This document shows, piece by piece, positions 1-10,440 of a DNA stretch of 64,000 bases. The translations under genes were made by a program, and so were the position numbers. Below the pieces are notes generated by a model, which ran no database searches, was not told where the DNA came from, and was given only the letters and a program-made list of their open reading frames with translations. Source of the stretch: Quillaja saponaria (lineage: Eukaryota; Streptophyta; Magnoliopsida; Fabales; Quillajaceae); contig CM055613.1 in assembly GCA_029379385.1 (NCBI GenBank), positions 17,316,001 through 17,380,000 on the forward strand, written 5' to 3'. Positions within the stretch are counted from its first letter, which is position 1; each line of letters starts with the position of its first letter.

Positions 1-2268
1 TATTGTATAACAACATGAATGTGTTTTTAATTATATGAGCATGTTTCTACTATACGAGGAACCTCTGCCGAAATTTTCAATAAATTGTTATTTATTTTAG
101 TAAACAAACTTTTACAGTTAACTTTTGTTTTATAAGTTTTTACTTTTATCTATTGGTTTGGTCAAGAATCATAGTTGCTTCTTTGTTTTGGAGTCAGGAT
201 TAAGGAGGTTTGGTTATCCATTCCTCTGACCAGTCATACCTCCGAGAGGGGTGTGACAAAAAACCTTATCTTTGTCCCTAAATTCATATGACTCAGTATT
301 ATTCAACACTTAATGGTCCATCCAATTTCGATCATTTAACTTTGTCTCTGTGTTAGTTATAAATTACTTCAACTCTATCATATAAGTATATACAACAATG
401 GAATAAACTTAATTGAATGCACTAAGTATGCACTCTACCACCTTTAATGTCATCCCAAGGGTAAGATGGTGATATCCAATCCAAAAAAGCTACACATGCA
501 TTCTAGTGAGTAGCTTATTCTTTTCGTCCCTATTTGAGGAAATTCGAGCAGCATTTTCTATAATCTCCTAAGTACATGACATAAAAAAGATGAAATTGTG
601 TCACTGTACACGTCTACGAATGTACCAGGAGAACGTAGAGAAGTGTCATTGAAATTTCAATTAAAATGAACAAAAAATTAAGCCTACCACTATAAATAAG
701 CATCACATCAATTGATTATTTATCAGCAACAACAAATCACTGTTGCTAATACCAATATTTTTTGTAGTGCATATTGTAACTTTAAAAATTAAATAAGTCA
801 TACTTTTAAGATTTCATTTCCAAATAAATGTTACGCTTTAAATTGAAACATCTCTCTACCACTTCACCCTTGTATTTCAAAAATATATACACATATTTTT
901 AGAAAAATAATAAATTTATGATATGATAATTAGTGAAAGAATAGAAAGTACTTCTAAAATTTAGTAAGATATTCTCATTCTCTGATTTCATATTTTTCTC
1001 CTAAACAATTAAAAGTAATATTATTTTCATGAGTAGATGTAAATATCACTTGTCTATTTTTTTGCAAGTGCTTGAATTTATTTTTTAAATTCATATAAAT
1101 TTACATTTGTAGAGTTCATGTTATGCAAAATAAAGAAAAGAAATCAAAGCTTATTTTGTTTAATATTCAAATTTATATGTGTTAAATATTTCCTTCTTTA
1201 TTGTTTTAAAATGATATATTAAAAAAATAAATTGAGGTCAATATAGGATATTTTCTATGAAGAGAAAAAAAAAAAAAAACTAAAAACTAGAGGGTAATTT
1301 AGACAAAGGCAATATTCTGGAGTCATGACTCCTTTGGTTATGGAAAATTAAAAGCACCATACCATATTTTATTAACAAGAGCAATGACGTTTATTGAAAA
1401 CTATACCTTCTAAAACAAAAATTTGCATATGTTTTTATCTGCTATGTTATTTTCTATTTTTATTATTCACTTTTTACTTGATCACAAAGAGAGAAATTAA
1501 CTTAATAAAAACTGTTGACAACTAGATTTAACTATTTTTCTAGGGAAATGACTTTGAACTTGTATTAAGCGAAGAAGAACTTGGAATTTAATTTGAGCTT
1601 ATATTCAGGAGGAATTTAAATTGTTCTTAAATTATTGATCTCTACTTAATTGCTAAAATTATTTTGTAATCATTAAAAAAAAAAGGAAAAACTGTTGAAT
1701 TAAATCAAAAACTAATCTATAATGTTTAGTTTAATATGAATTTTTCTCAAGTTTAGATTAATTACAAATTGATTACATTATGTTTGGATTGCAGTATAGT
1801 TGATATATGACATTTTGAAAATGTTCAAATATGTGCTCCTTCAAAGCAGTTATTTATTCACAGCTAAATAACAATGTATCGAATAAATGACATTTTCAGT
1901 TGGACTTTGAAGAGTTGAAAACTTCAAGACCTATTTGTCTCAAAAGCATTGTTTCATTAAACAGACAATTGCTTCGTTTATCAAGAGCTACTATCTTAAG
2001 AGATGAAAACTTCAAGTACTTTTTGTGTCAAATGCACAGTTTAATTAAATAAATAGCTACTTCTCAAGATAACATCTTATCTCTAAGAGCCGCATTCCAT
2101 TTATTTCAATTGTTGAGTTATGAGGGCTAATAACTAAGTGCTGGAGACTTGAGAGTTGAAGACTTAATAACTGAATACTCGAGAGGTGACATATAAATAG
2201 CTAATCTATCAAGAATTGTTCTAGCAAAAAATCTTTAGAACTGATCTTTTAGAGCCGTTATTCTTGCT
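1..2268. other. AT-rich intergenic DNA, no gene seen
   Basis: No reading frame of useful length, RNA gene or element terminus is visible. The stretch has A/T homopolymers (a run of A near 1265) and some short locally repeated phrases around 1890-2200, such as two occurrences of 'gaaaacttcaag', which may be remnants of an old insertion that I cannot name. Confidence 0.6.
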
Positions 2269-2716
2269 GCTCTTTCATACACATAAAGACAAATTTTCTA
2301 TACATATTTGGCATGTCAGTTCTCAGACTATATACAATCTTTGCATAAAATGAAGAACATACCTCACTCTTAGGCTGTGAAATCGCTGATGCCAATACGT
2401 GTTTTTTTGGACCACTTATAGTGACAATGGGCATATGTGAATGATGAAATATCCTAAGCCTCCAGAGTCTCTGATGACACTAACCAAAAATTTTAAAATT
2501 AGAACGAATATTTATACTTATGATATGAATAGAATTCAATATATCATATGCCGACGTGCATACAAGTCAATTCACACAAGCAGGAATTACATTCTTTATA
2601 GAATAATGCATGAGCCACGTTCATCACCCAATAATGGCAAAATTACAAACTTCTCTGTCATCCTATTGATGTTTATGACTAAACATGATTTAGAAAAGTT
2701 AAATTTTTTCACTTAG
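2269..2716. repeat. Diverged local duplication, copy 1
   Basis: This segment is clearly similar to 3883-4525 in the same orientation. Shared blocks include the stretch after 'cacataaagacaaat' near 2280 and the 'gaattacattctttata' block near 2580. The copy contains a 91-codon open stretch (2441-2716) that does not look like a protein and is not conserved as a frame in the second copy, so I do not call a gene. The origin of the duplicated unit is unknown. Confidence 0.6.
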
Positions 2717-3882
2717 CTGATGCAACATCTGGTTACGATGTTACGGTAGATCGTAATGAGGGACGAGCTGAATTAATCTTATCTCCAAACAATACTCTCA
2801 TGGCACTAGGTGTCCCACATTCATAGGCTTTTCCATTTATGTACTCCCTCTGTCACCTTTAACCAAATGTTTGGATCAATGGTAGGATGATCATTAGAAT
2901 CTTCTCCATATTTCTCAAAAACTTCACATCGTATATTCTACCTACAATCCTAATAAATATTAGTTACCAATTTTCTAGCATAGATGTATGTGTACATATA
3001 TACATATAAATATGGACATGCTAGTGAATATTTGTAACACTAACAGAAATCATCTGCAACTTTAGGTTGTCAAATTAGCCTGTCATTTTTCTCTTATGGA
3101 TGCAGTGGAAAACTTCTAGGAGAGACGAATCATTGCCTGTGTCCTTTTTTCTACAAAACCATTTGAAAGTTATAAAGAAATAAAATTTGATATTTAACAC
3201 TTTCATATTAAATTACAACTATACCATTTTCTCCTTATGTTGAAGGATTGAGATTGATCCTCCGGCATGTCTAACAAGTGAGTCCACTTCTAATCTCTAG
3301 TTTAGTGTTCCTATTTGAGAACTTTTTTTCCGTTGTTCACTACTCCAAATCTAAAGTAGTTCTCACCAATTTTCTGTCATTATCCAATCAAGCATCCAAT
3401 GATGTCCTCTATTTTACACATTATCTTTGTCTTGACTAGCGCATCTCTTAACACATCCCTATATTGTCGACTTGCAATCTTCTCATACACAATTTACCAT
3501 CTTTCTCCTCTTGCTCTATCTCAAACCTATAGTGAGCCTCAAATATCACAAAAAATTGGTGTATTGACTTTTCCATTCAAAATAAAAAAGATACACTTAT
3601 CACTAAATGTTTAAAATTACCATAAATTGTCGATAACATAAGTCTCTCACTATTTGAGGATACTGAGATTCGTCCTAGCATATGAGCTTCAATGATTGAT
3701 GTAATAGTCCTCACAATGTTAAGATTGTCAAAATCACTTTACATAAATATTAGCAATAAAAGTTAGCTTACATTGGTATATATAAATAAGTAAGAATAAT
3801 ATTATTAATAAGTAATACCTCTCAGCACAAATTTTGATCAAAGGCCTGTCAGCAGGTTTTGTGAGCAAGGGATCTAGGTTAA
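2717..3882. other. Intergenic spacer with exon-like minus-strand patches
   Basis: No intact gene. On the minus strand between about 3545 and 3365 two overlapping frames give protein-like text rich in charged residues; one runs about 35 codons without a stop. A minus-strand GT that could act as a splice donor lies near 3820. These may be decayed exons, but I recognise no family and the frames are broken. Confidence 0.35.
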
Positions 3883-4525
3883 CGGCTCTTCTATGCACAT
3901 AAAGACAAATCCATCATACATGTCCGGCACGTTAGTACTTAGATTGTGTATAATCCTTTGCATAGAATGAAGAAAGCACCTCACTCTTGGGCTACAAATT
4001 TGCTGAAGCTAACATGTTTCCTTTTAGACCACCTATAGTGACAACGGGCATCTATGAATGATGAGATATAAAAAGATCCTAGCATCAGTGATGACACTTA
4101 ACAAACAACTACAAAATAAAAATGATCTTTCACTCGTCATGTAAGATACTAACCCCTGGAGACTTGGAGTTCCTTTCCTTATTTAATTTACTTATTGGTT
4201 GTAATTATTTTCTTCTTTTAATAATAACCGGGCCACTAGGAAGAAGAAAACTAAGGCAACAATAATGTAGGTTTGGCAATTCCAATAAAATCTTCTAGAA
4301 TAGGTAAATCCAATTCATTAGGAAAAGAAGAAGCACGAGTAGAATTCAATAGATCGCTTGCCGATGTGGATGCAAGTCAATTCGCACAGGCGGGAATTAC
4401 ATTCTTTATAGCATAATGCAATGAGCAATGTTGATCACCCCATAATGGGCAAAATTACAAACTTCTTTGTCATCCTGTTGATGTTTTTGACTTAACATGA
4501 TTTAGAAAGTTAAATTCTTCCTTTA
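3883..4525. repeat. Diverged local duplication, copy 2 (with extra insert)
   Basis: Second copy of 2269-2716. The two halves of the first copy are separated here by about 200 extra bases (roughly 4115-4335). In the plus frame about 4261-4410 reads open for some 50 codons (ending around 'AQAGITFFIA') before a stop, and copy 1 retains a recognisable but diverged version of the last 20 codons. That hints at a former coding exon of unknown family. Confidence 0.55.
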
Positions 4526-4695
4526 TCAACGTGGTTAAAACTTCTTTGCTATTTTTTCAAAGATAGGAGACATTATTATTCAAAAATGAATTACATGACA
4601 TAATAAAAAATGTAAATGCACGACTACAAGGGATCCCAACAAGCAACATATAACACCTCAACAATTATTCACTCATGTGACCGCAAAATAATCCT

Positions 4696-6177
4696 TTAAT
4701 TGGATGATGAAGTAGTTCTTAAAAAATGGTCCAACGCCAGAAGAGATGACCCCTGTTCTTCTCCCTCCTCTATTATTGCCCTTCTAATCTTCTCTGCAAT
4801 CTTAGAAGCCTTCTTCTTCATTTCTTTTCCTTTTCCTTTTCCATCCAACACCATTTCTATTACCTTCTTCACATCCTTCCATGAAACAACACTCTCCACT
4901 GTCCTTGTCAGCTCCACATTCACACCCATTTCCTCCATCATCATCTTTGAATTATAAGTCTGTTCTGCTACCAATGGCCACCCAATAATTGGAACTCCCT
5001 GGCTGAGGCTCTCCAACACTGAATTCCAGCCACAATGGCTTAGAAACACTCCAACTGATTTATGTGACAGAATCTCCAATTGGGGTGCCCAATTTCTCAC
5101 CAACAAACCCTTTCTGCTTTCCTTTATTCTCTCTTCAAAACCTTCAGGCAACCACTCTGATTTGAATTCTCCGGTTATGTCAAAACCAAGAGGTGGCCTA
5201 ATCACCCAAATGAATGGTTTTCCACTAGCTTCCAATCCCATAGCTAATGCCATCATTTGGGTTTCACTGATTGTGTTCTGAGACCCAAAAGAAACATAAA
5301 CAACAGAATCTTCTTTTTGCAAATTTAACCATTTAACAATCTTTTCAGCAGCCATACCAGGTTCTTTTCCAGCACCATGTTTGGAAACACTTGAATCAGA
5401 AGATGATTTTTTGAGCGCAGACGGAGGTAGAAGAGGACCAATAGTCCAAACAGGAACCCCGGTATATTTTCTCAAAATTTCCAAACCCAAAGGCTCTATT
5501 TCTTCTACTGTATTGCACAACCACCCATCAGATTTTATAGAAAGCAAAATCTGGGGCTGGAAATATTTGGACCATTCGTCAGTACCATCAGCCAGTTGGA
5601 AGTATTTATGCAACTGGGTTCGATGGAATCGGTAATTTTCAGGAAAACCCGGTATGGCAAAATCGTCTGAGTCTGTAGAACGGTGTGGTAGGTTTAACCA
5701 TAGAGAAACATAAGCCATAGTGCCATAAGCACCACAAGTTGTGAAACTGATATTTTTTGTGCCCAAACTGTGTGCTACATTGACAGCCCAACCAAAGAAG
5801 ACATCGGATATAATACAAAGTGGGGGTCTTCCTTCTTGTTTTGTAATATCAGATACAAGTTGACGAAGAGGAGCTTCGAGACTGGAAGATGCATGAAAGA
5901 ATTTAGACATTTCAGAGAGGGATATACTCTCTGTATTCTCTGTATTAAGTGGTAGACCATGTTGGGTGCTGCAGAAAGAGAGCTCAGCTAGGTGAATGTT
6001 GGAATTGGTTGAAGTTTTAGAAATGGTGGAACGAAGGTATTGGATGTTGAGGGGTGTGTTGGCAATGGTGATTTTGAAGTCAGATTTTTCTTGTATTTGT
6101 CTGGCTAATGCTAAGAAGGGTATGAGATGGCCATGAGCCATGAAGGGCAGCATTACAATGTGTTGGTCGGCGCCCAT
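4696..6177 (-). CDS. UDP-glycosyltransferase, UGT92A1-like (family 1 GT)
   Basis: Cytosolic family-1 glycosyltransferase predicted to move a sugar, probably glucose from UDP-glucose, onto a small lipophilic acceptor. Numbering from an in-frame ATG at 6276, the catalytic His is H50 in 'FMAHGHLIP' and its Asp partner D158 in 'IISDVFFGW'. The 44-residue PSPG donor box spans residues 396-439, contains 'HCGWNS', and ends in Gln, the usual mark of UDP-glucose preference. The N-terminal half resembles UGT92A1. I start the gene at the internal ATG at 6177 (493 aa), where family-like sequence begins. The 33 codons between 6276 and 6177 look unlike any UGT N-terminus, and the TATA box at 6289-6294 would put the cap site near 6260, below the distal ATG. 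No introns or broken motifs. The acceptor cannot be told from sequence. Confidence 0.9.
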   Translation of the reverse strand: MGADQHIVMLPFMAHGHLIPFLALARQIQEKSDFKITIANTPLNIQYLRSTISKTSTNSNIHLAELSFCSTQHGLPLNTENTESISLSEMSKFFHASSSLEAPLRQLVSDITKQEGRPPLCIISDVFFGWAVNVAHSLGTKNISFTTCGAYGTMAYVSLWLNLPHRSTDSDDFAIPGFPENYRFHRTQLHKYFQLADGTDEWSKYFQPQILLSIKSDGWLCNTVEEIEPLGLEILRKYTGVPVWTIGPLLPPSALKKSSSDSSVSKHGAGKEPGMAAEKIVKWLNLQKEDSVVYVSFGSQNTISETQMMALAMGLEASGKPFIWVIRPPLGFDITGEFKSEWLPEGFEERIKESRKGLLVRNWAPQLEILSHKSVGVFLSHCGWNSVLESLSQGVPIIGWPLVAEQTYNSKMMMEEMGVNVELTRTVESVVSWKDVKKVIEMVLDGKGKGKEMKKKASKIAEKIRRAIIEEGEEQGSSLLALDHFLRTTSSSN

Positions 6178-6264
6178 AATTTGTGTGATGTGTGACAGAG
6201 AAATGTGGATCAAGTGTTTATTGTGGAAGGGAGAGGGGATGGCAGGCTGAATACCAAGGCTTCC

Positions 6265-6600
6265 CTCAGTGTTCACTCTCTGTGGTACTTTATATCTCTA
6301 AATAATTGATGCTTAAATCTTTCAGAAGATTGTTTTTTTAGACTAAAATAAATTAGTTGGGTCCCAAGCATGCGAGTCATTCAGAGCAGCCTGCGGCACA
6401 AGGTAAGTCCACAAGGTAGGTCCAGTGTGTGGTTCACTTGTTTAAAGTGTATGGCCAAAATGTTGGACCAGTTGCATGAATTTAAATAGCATTCCACTGA
6501 TGACGAAATTCCGTATATGATGGCGATTTATGCAGACGTTCTGGAAGCATTGCATTCAAAACCAAATTGTAATAGGACACCATGATATACTACTAATTTG
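6265..6600. repeat. UGT-upstream repeat, copy A
   Basis: The region directly upstream of the UGT gene begins at about 'ctcagtgttcactct'. It contains the TATA box and a conserved core 'gcagacgttctggaagcatt' (6532-6551). Diverged copies in the same orientation lie at about 7073-7260, 20581-21240, 31341-31690, 34740-35230 and 36062-36150. Copy 31341-31690 aligns with almost the whole of this one. Either the UGT locus was repeatedly duplicated and lost its coding parts elsewhere, or this is a dispersed repeat that happens to abut the gene. Confidence 0.65.
6289..6294 (-). promoter_or_regulatory. Putative TATA box of the UGT gene
   Basis: The minus strand reads 'GATATAAAG' here. It lies about 112 bases before the preferred ATG (6177) but only 12 bases before the distal in-frame ATG (6276), so it decides in favour of the proximal start. 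The same block occurs in degraded form in the repeat copy near 31370. Confidence 0.5.
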
Positions 6601-7072
6601 TTATAGTCGTGTTATAAATTCAAATATTGCATATTTAATTAAATTGATTAGATTGAAGATCGAGTACCAAATACATGAAAACTAATTATTTGAATATAAT
6701 TATTGGCGTGTAATTATTTTAAGTGTATTAATGATATTATTAAATACTATCAATTAGAAATATTTATCTAATATACATGGGTATGAAACCCGTGCAAATA
6801 GTTAGCTTTTTAGTGACTATGATAAGATTTGGTTTATTAGTATGTATGTTTATAATCAGTGGCACAAGTCGTCGCATAAAAGTGAATGACGGAAATATTA
6901 ATAATACACTGTATTACTTGTAAGGAAAACAGAAGAAGATGAACAATTTTTAGAATGCACAATGATGATAATTCCTTTAATTATCAAAAGGTTATAACTT
7001 TTTTAGTTCCGAACCAAACGCAGTCCTTTAATTAGAGAAATAAATTAGTCAGGATCTATTATAAAAAAAAAA
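6601..7072. other. Intergenic, nothing recognised
   Basis: AT-rich sequence between two copies of the UGT-upstream repeat, without reading frames or recognisable motifs. Confidence 0.6.
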
Positions 7073-7260
7073 ATTGTCAGGATCAAGGTAGGTACAGTGA
7101 GTGGTCCACTTGTTTGGAAGTGTATAGCCAAACTGTTAGTCCAATTGAGGAATGGGAAACACAGCCAAATTTCAATTGTATTCCACTGATAATGGAATTC
7201 CGTATATGATGGCTATGTATGTAGACGTTCTAGAAGGATTGCAAACGAAACCAAAAACCA
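7073..7260. repeat. UGT-upstream repeat, copy B
   Basis: Shares with copy A the succession 'aaggtagg', 'ccacttgttt', 'gtgtatagcc', 'ttccgtatatgatgg' and the core 'gtagacgttctagaaggatt' (7221-7240). It also has a 'gggaaacacag...ccaaatttcaa' block seen again in copy F near 36090. Confidence 0.55.
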
Positions 7261-7506
7261 TTCTATGAATCGGTATTCTTCAGTGTATGACGGACCAATG
7301 ACGTAGACACCTTCATAAAATGTAATGTGTAAAGTTAAAAAAAATTATCTTAATCTTTGTTAACAACAATTCTTTTAAAATAAATTTTAATAAAATTAAG
7401 ATTGAAATTAGGCTTAGGTTTGAATTAGGTTTACGTTTAGGGTTAGAATTTGAAATAAAAATAAAGTATATTTTATTATATAATATTTGATTTATTAATT
7501 AAATAA
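7261..7506. other. Intergenic spacer with degenerate TTTAGG-like words
   Basis: Between about 7405 and 7450 there is a run of imperfect 'ttaggttt/tttaggg' words that superficially resembles plant telomere repeat. It is too short and irregular to be one. Confidence 0.5.
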
Positions 7507-7563
7507 AATAATAAATATTTGAATAATGCCTTAAGTTTCTTTGCAATTAAATTTGATTTGTAA

Positions 7564-8077
7564 ATGGAGAGTAGGGTTTGTCGGTAGAAGAGGCGGACCT
7601 TCTTCATCGTGGTAATAAGAATGTCAAACATGTTGGAGAAATCTATCCTTGTCTAGAGGATGGAGGGACTGCTCGTTCTGCGGATGCTAAACAAAAACTT
7701 TCATATCTTTCTATGGTAGTCAGTGGTGAGCACATATCACAAGGAGGAGGTACTGACACCGATAGACAAGAAGATTTGGAAGACATTGATGATGGGTAAT
7801 GAGATGCAGATAAGGCTAAGGATATTGAAGATATATTGACAATCAAACTCTCTAGGGTTGAAGAAGATTTCATAAGGAGACCATGGACGCAAGTAATTAT
7901 CATCAAGCTTCTTGGGCTATCTATAGGGTATACCCTTCTAAGAAGGACACTTATGCAAATGTGGAAGCCTACAAGTCCTATGGAAATCATTGATGTTGGC
8001 AATAATTACTATGTGGTAAGATTTGCTCATAAAAAGGATAAAATGGTGAGTCTAGGAGGTGGTCTATAGATGATTTA
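7564..8077 (+). pseudogene. LINE ORF1, 5' part (DUF4283-like)
   Basis: Nucleic-acid-binding ORF1 protein of a plant LINE, first fragment. Reading from about 7836 gives the DUF4283 pattern: 'VIIIKLLGLSIGYTLLRR', then 'MWKPTSPMEIIDVGNNYYVV', then 'RFAHKKDK'. The ATG at 7564 is followed by a stop seven codons later and further stops sit near 7797. The frame is cut at 8077 by a solo LTR and resumes at 8529, where the expected end of the domain ('MIYDY...') can be read across the junction. Confidence 0.75.
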
Positions 8078-8528
8078 TGTTAGAAATTTCATATGTGGGC
8101 TGTCATTAATTGTATAGTTTTGTTTTAATAATAAAACAACCTTAAAGTTTGGTCCATTTGAGACATGCTGGTAAAAGCCTATATAGTTTATGTGATCATT
8201 TAGGATAGGGCTTAAGCACACTTCTTATCTAATTAGATATATTATCTAATTAGATGTGGATTGACAGTAAGTGTAGGCTGAGTGACTTTAAGAGTCTTTA
8301 ATGGGAGAACTCTTAAAGTTTTATCTGACATGAAATAGCTAGGTCCCCTCTCCTCTCTATATATACACATCTTGTCCCATTGAAAGTTGCCACTAGAAAA
8401 TACAAAGAGTGCAGAGAGGAAAATCTGGCTGTGTGAAGCAATTACTAAGGCGTGCTTGGCTGAGATTCCAGATATCCGCTGCATTGGCTCAATCAGGTTC
8501 ATGTATGAGATACTGTATATTTATAATA
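8078..8528 (+). mobile_element. Solo LTR of a Copia element
   Basis: Starts 'tgttagaaatttcatatgtgg' and matches both LTRs of the Copia element at 13354-19641 along nearly its whole length. It lacks about 32 bases near its 3' end, where 'caatcagg' joins directly to 'ttcatg'. No internal sequence follows. It sits inside LINE ORF1, whose frame continues on both sides. The flanks 'gattta' and 'gatta' could be a worn target duplication. The likely cause is insertion followed by recombination between LTRs. Confidence 0.8.
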
Positions 8529-9640
8529 GATTATAGATCATTATCTCACTGTGCAAAGCTGGAGACCCAATTTCAATCCTTATGGAGTGGTGATTGATAA
8601 GATTAGAGCTTGGGTGAGATTTCCAGGTCTTCCATTGGAATGTTTCAGCAAATCTTTTCTTTAGAGATTAGGAAGCAAGATTGGAAAGGCAATATTTATC
8701 GACAAAACCCCTGAACAAGCTAATAGAGGTTAGTTTGCCTGTTTGTGTGTTGAGATTGAACTTGGGCAACCAATAGTCTCGAAGTTCCGATTCAAAGGAC
8801 AAGTGTGCAGGATTAAATATGAAGGAAAGCATCAAGTATGTTTTGGCTGTAGAAAATATGGTCATGTTCAGGAGAATTGCAAGGAAGGCAACAAGGCAGA
8901 AGATAATCAGCAAAGGAGTGTACCAAAAATGTCCAATCACCATAAAATGAATCTGGGCTTGATTAGTCAAAATCACAAGGTAGAGTATGGCTCATGGATG
9001 GTTGCTCATAAATCAAAGAGAGGGCGGCATACTACTATGAGAGATGTTGTGAACGGTGGTGCTAGGGTTTCTGAAAAAATTGGTGGTGGCTGGAGCGTTA
9101 GAGCGAATAAGGATGGTTCAAGATTTGCAGCACTTCATGAGGAATCTGATACAGGTTTGGAAAGGAGAGAGAAAAATTTCCCTACTATTATGGACCAGAT
9201 TAACGTTAATATGCATGGGAATGGAGAGATACATGTCGATTTAAGCGTAAAGAAGAAACTGTATGAGAATAACAAGAATTATAATAACTGGAGGGCAAAT
9301 TTAGAGGAGACTTTTACTGTGGGATTCAAGGAAGGAGTGAACGAGGTTTCCATGCAGAAGAATTATAAGACAAGGGTAGGGCTGGAATTTAACAAGAAGC
9401 AAACTCAAACTCAAAATATCAGATAGGAGAATATTTCTGACTTAGCAAGGAACGGGCTTCAACATTTTACTTTTGGGGCTGGTCCGTCTATTGCAGCCCA
9501 TTATAATAACCAAGAGCTATTCCCTTGTAATGTGGAAGGCCAAATGATGGTAGAAAGTGGTAATGTGGAGGAAGAGAACGAAAGTATAAAACTACCACCT
9601 ATAACTCCCCCGTCCTCCTAGGCTGCCAAATGATGATGAG
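8529..9640 (+). pseudogene. LINE ORF1, 3' part with CCHC zinc knuckle
   Basis: Continues the ORF1 protein after the solo LTR. The longest open stretch is 8743-9426 (227 codons). It holds a complete CCHC knuckle 'CFGCRKYGHVQENC' at 8839-8880, preceded by 'FRFKGQVCRIKYEGKHQVCF', the typical plant LINE ORF1 context. The rest is a low-complexity basic tail. A stop at 9424 and frameshifts around 9600-9780 end it. As a LINE relic it would have bound element RNA in a ribonucleoprotein particle. Confidence 0.75.
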
Positions 9641-9718
9641 CATCCACTAGAAGAGGTAGAGGACATATCACTAGTTGAAGAAACCCAAGAAAATCAAAGT
9701 CATATAATGGGTATGTAT

Positions 9719-10440
9719 CAAGAATCAATGATTAAGGTGGAGGAGGATAACCCAGTCATAATTCATGAATATTCCCCATAATTACACCTAAAGTTTTAAC
9801 TGGAATTATAGGAGTGCGGGATGTCCCATCTTCAAAGGACTTTGCATGGAATTTCAACGTTCACATAAACCTAATATTCTGGTTATTATGGAGACTTGCA
9901 TCAGTGGTGTAGGAGCACAAAAAGTTATTAAAGGTCTTGGGTTCGATAATAATTTTGTGGTGGAAGCAGATGGTTTTTCAGGGGGTATCTAGGTTCTTTT
10001 GATGGGTTACAATCTCTCTTTAACTGTGATTCATAAAGATGATCAAGTCATTCACTACCTAATTTAGCATTAAGAATCAATGATTAGGGTGAAGGTGGAT
10101 AACCCAGTCATAATTCATGAATATTCCCCATGATTACACCTAAAGTTTTAACCTAGAATCATAGGGGTGTAGGATGCCCTACCTTCAAAGGACTTTGCAT
10201 GGAATTTCAATGTTCATAAAAACCTAATATTCTGGTTATTATAGAGCCTCGCATCAGTGGTGTAAAAACACAGAAAGTTATTAAAGGTCTTGGGTTTGAT
10301 GGTTTGATAATAATTTTGTGGTGGAAGCAAATGGTTTTTCAAGGGGTATCTGGGTTCTTTGGATGGATTGCAGTCTCTTTTTAACTGTGATTCATAAAGA
10401 TGATCAAGTCATTCATTGTCTAATTCAGGCTCCATACACT
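9719..10440 (+). repeat. About 350-bp tandem duplication inside LINE ORF2
   Basis: The block starting 'aagaatcaatgattaaggtgg' at about 9719 is repeated starting at about 10071. Each unit contains the start of the endonuclease domain, including 'ttaaaggtcttgggtt' and 'tcataaagatgatcaagtcatt'. The units differ at scattered positions and by small indels, so the duplication is old. Confidence 0.8.

Noticed and set aside
4700..4957. Plus-strand open frame opposite the UGT gene (also 5381-5635 and 5770-5955)
   Set aside because: Antisense shadows of the UGT coding sequence, without protein character.
7405..7450. Telomere-like 'ttaggttt/tttaggg' words
   Set aside because: Fewer than five words, irregular spacing and mutated; no true tandem (TTTAGGG)n array.
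7643..8002. 119-codon minus-strand frame
   Set aside because: Antisense to LINE ORF1, whose plus-strand DUF4283-like motifs are convincing.
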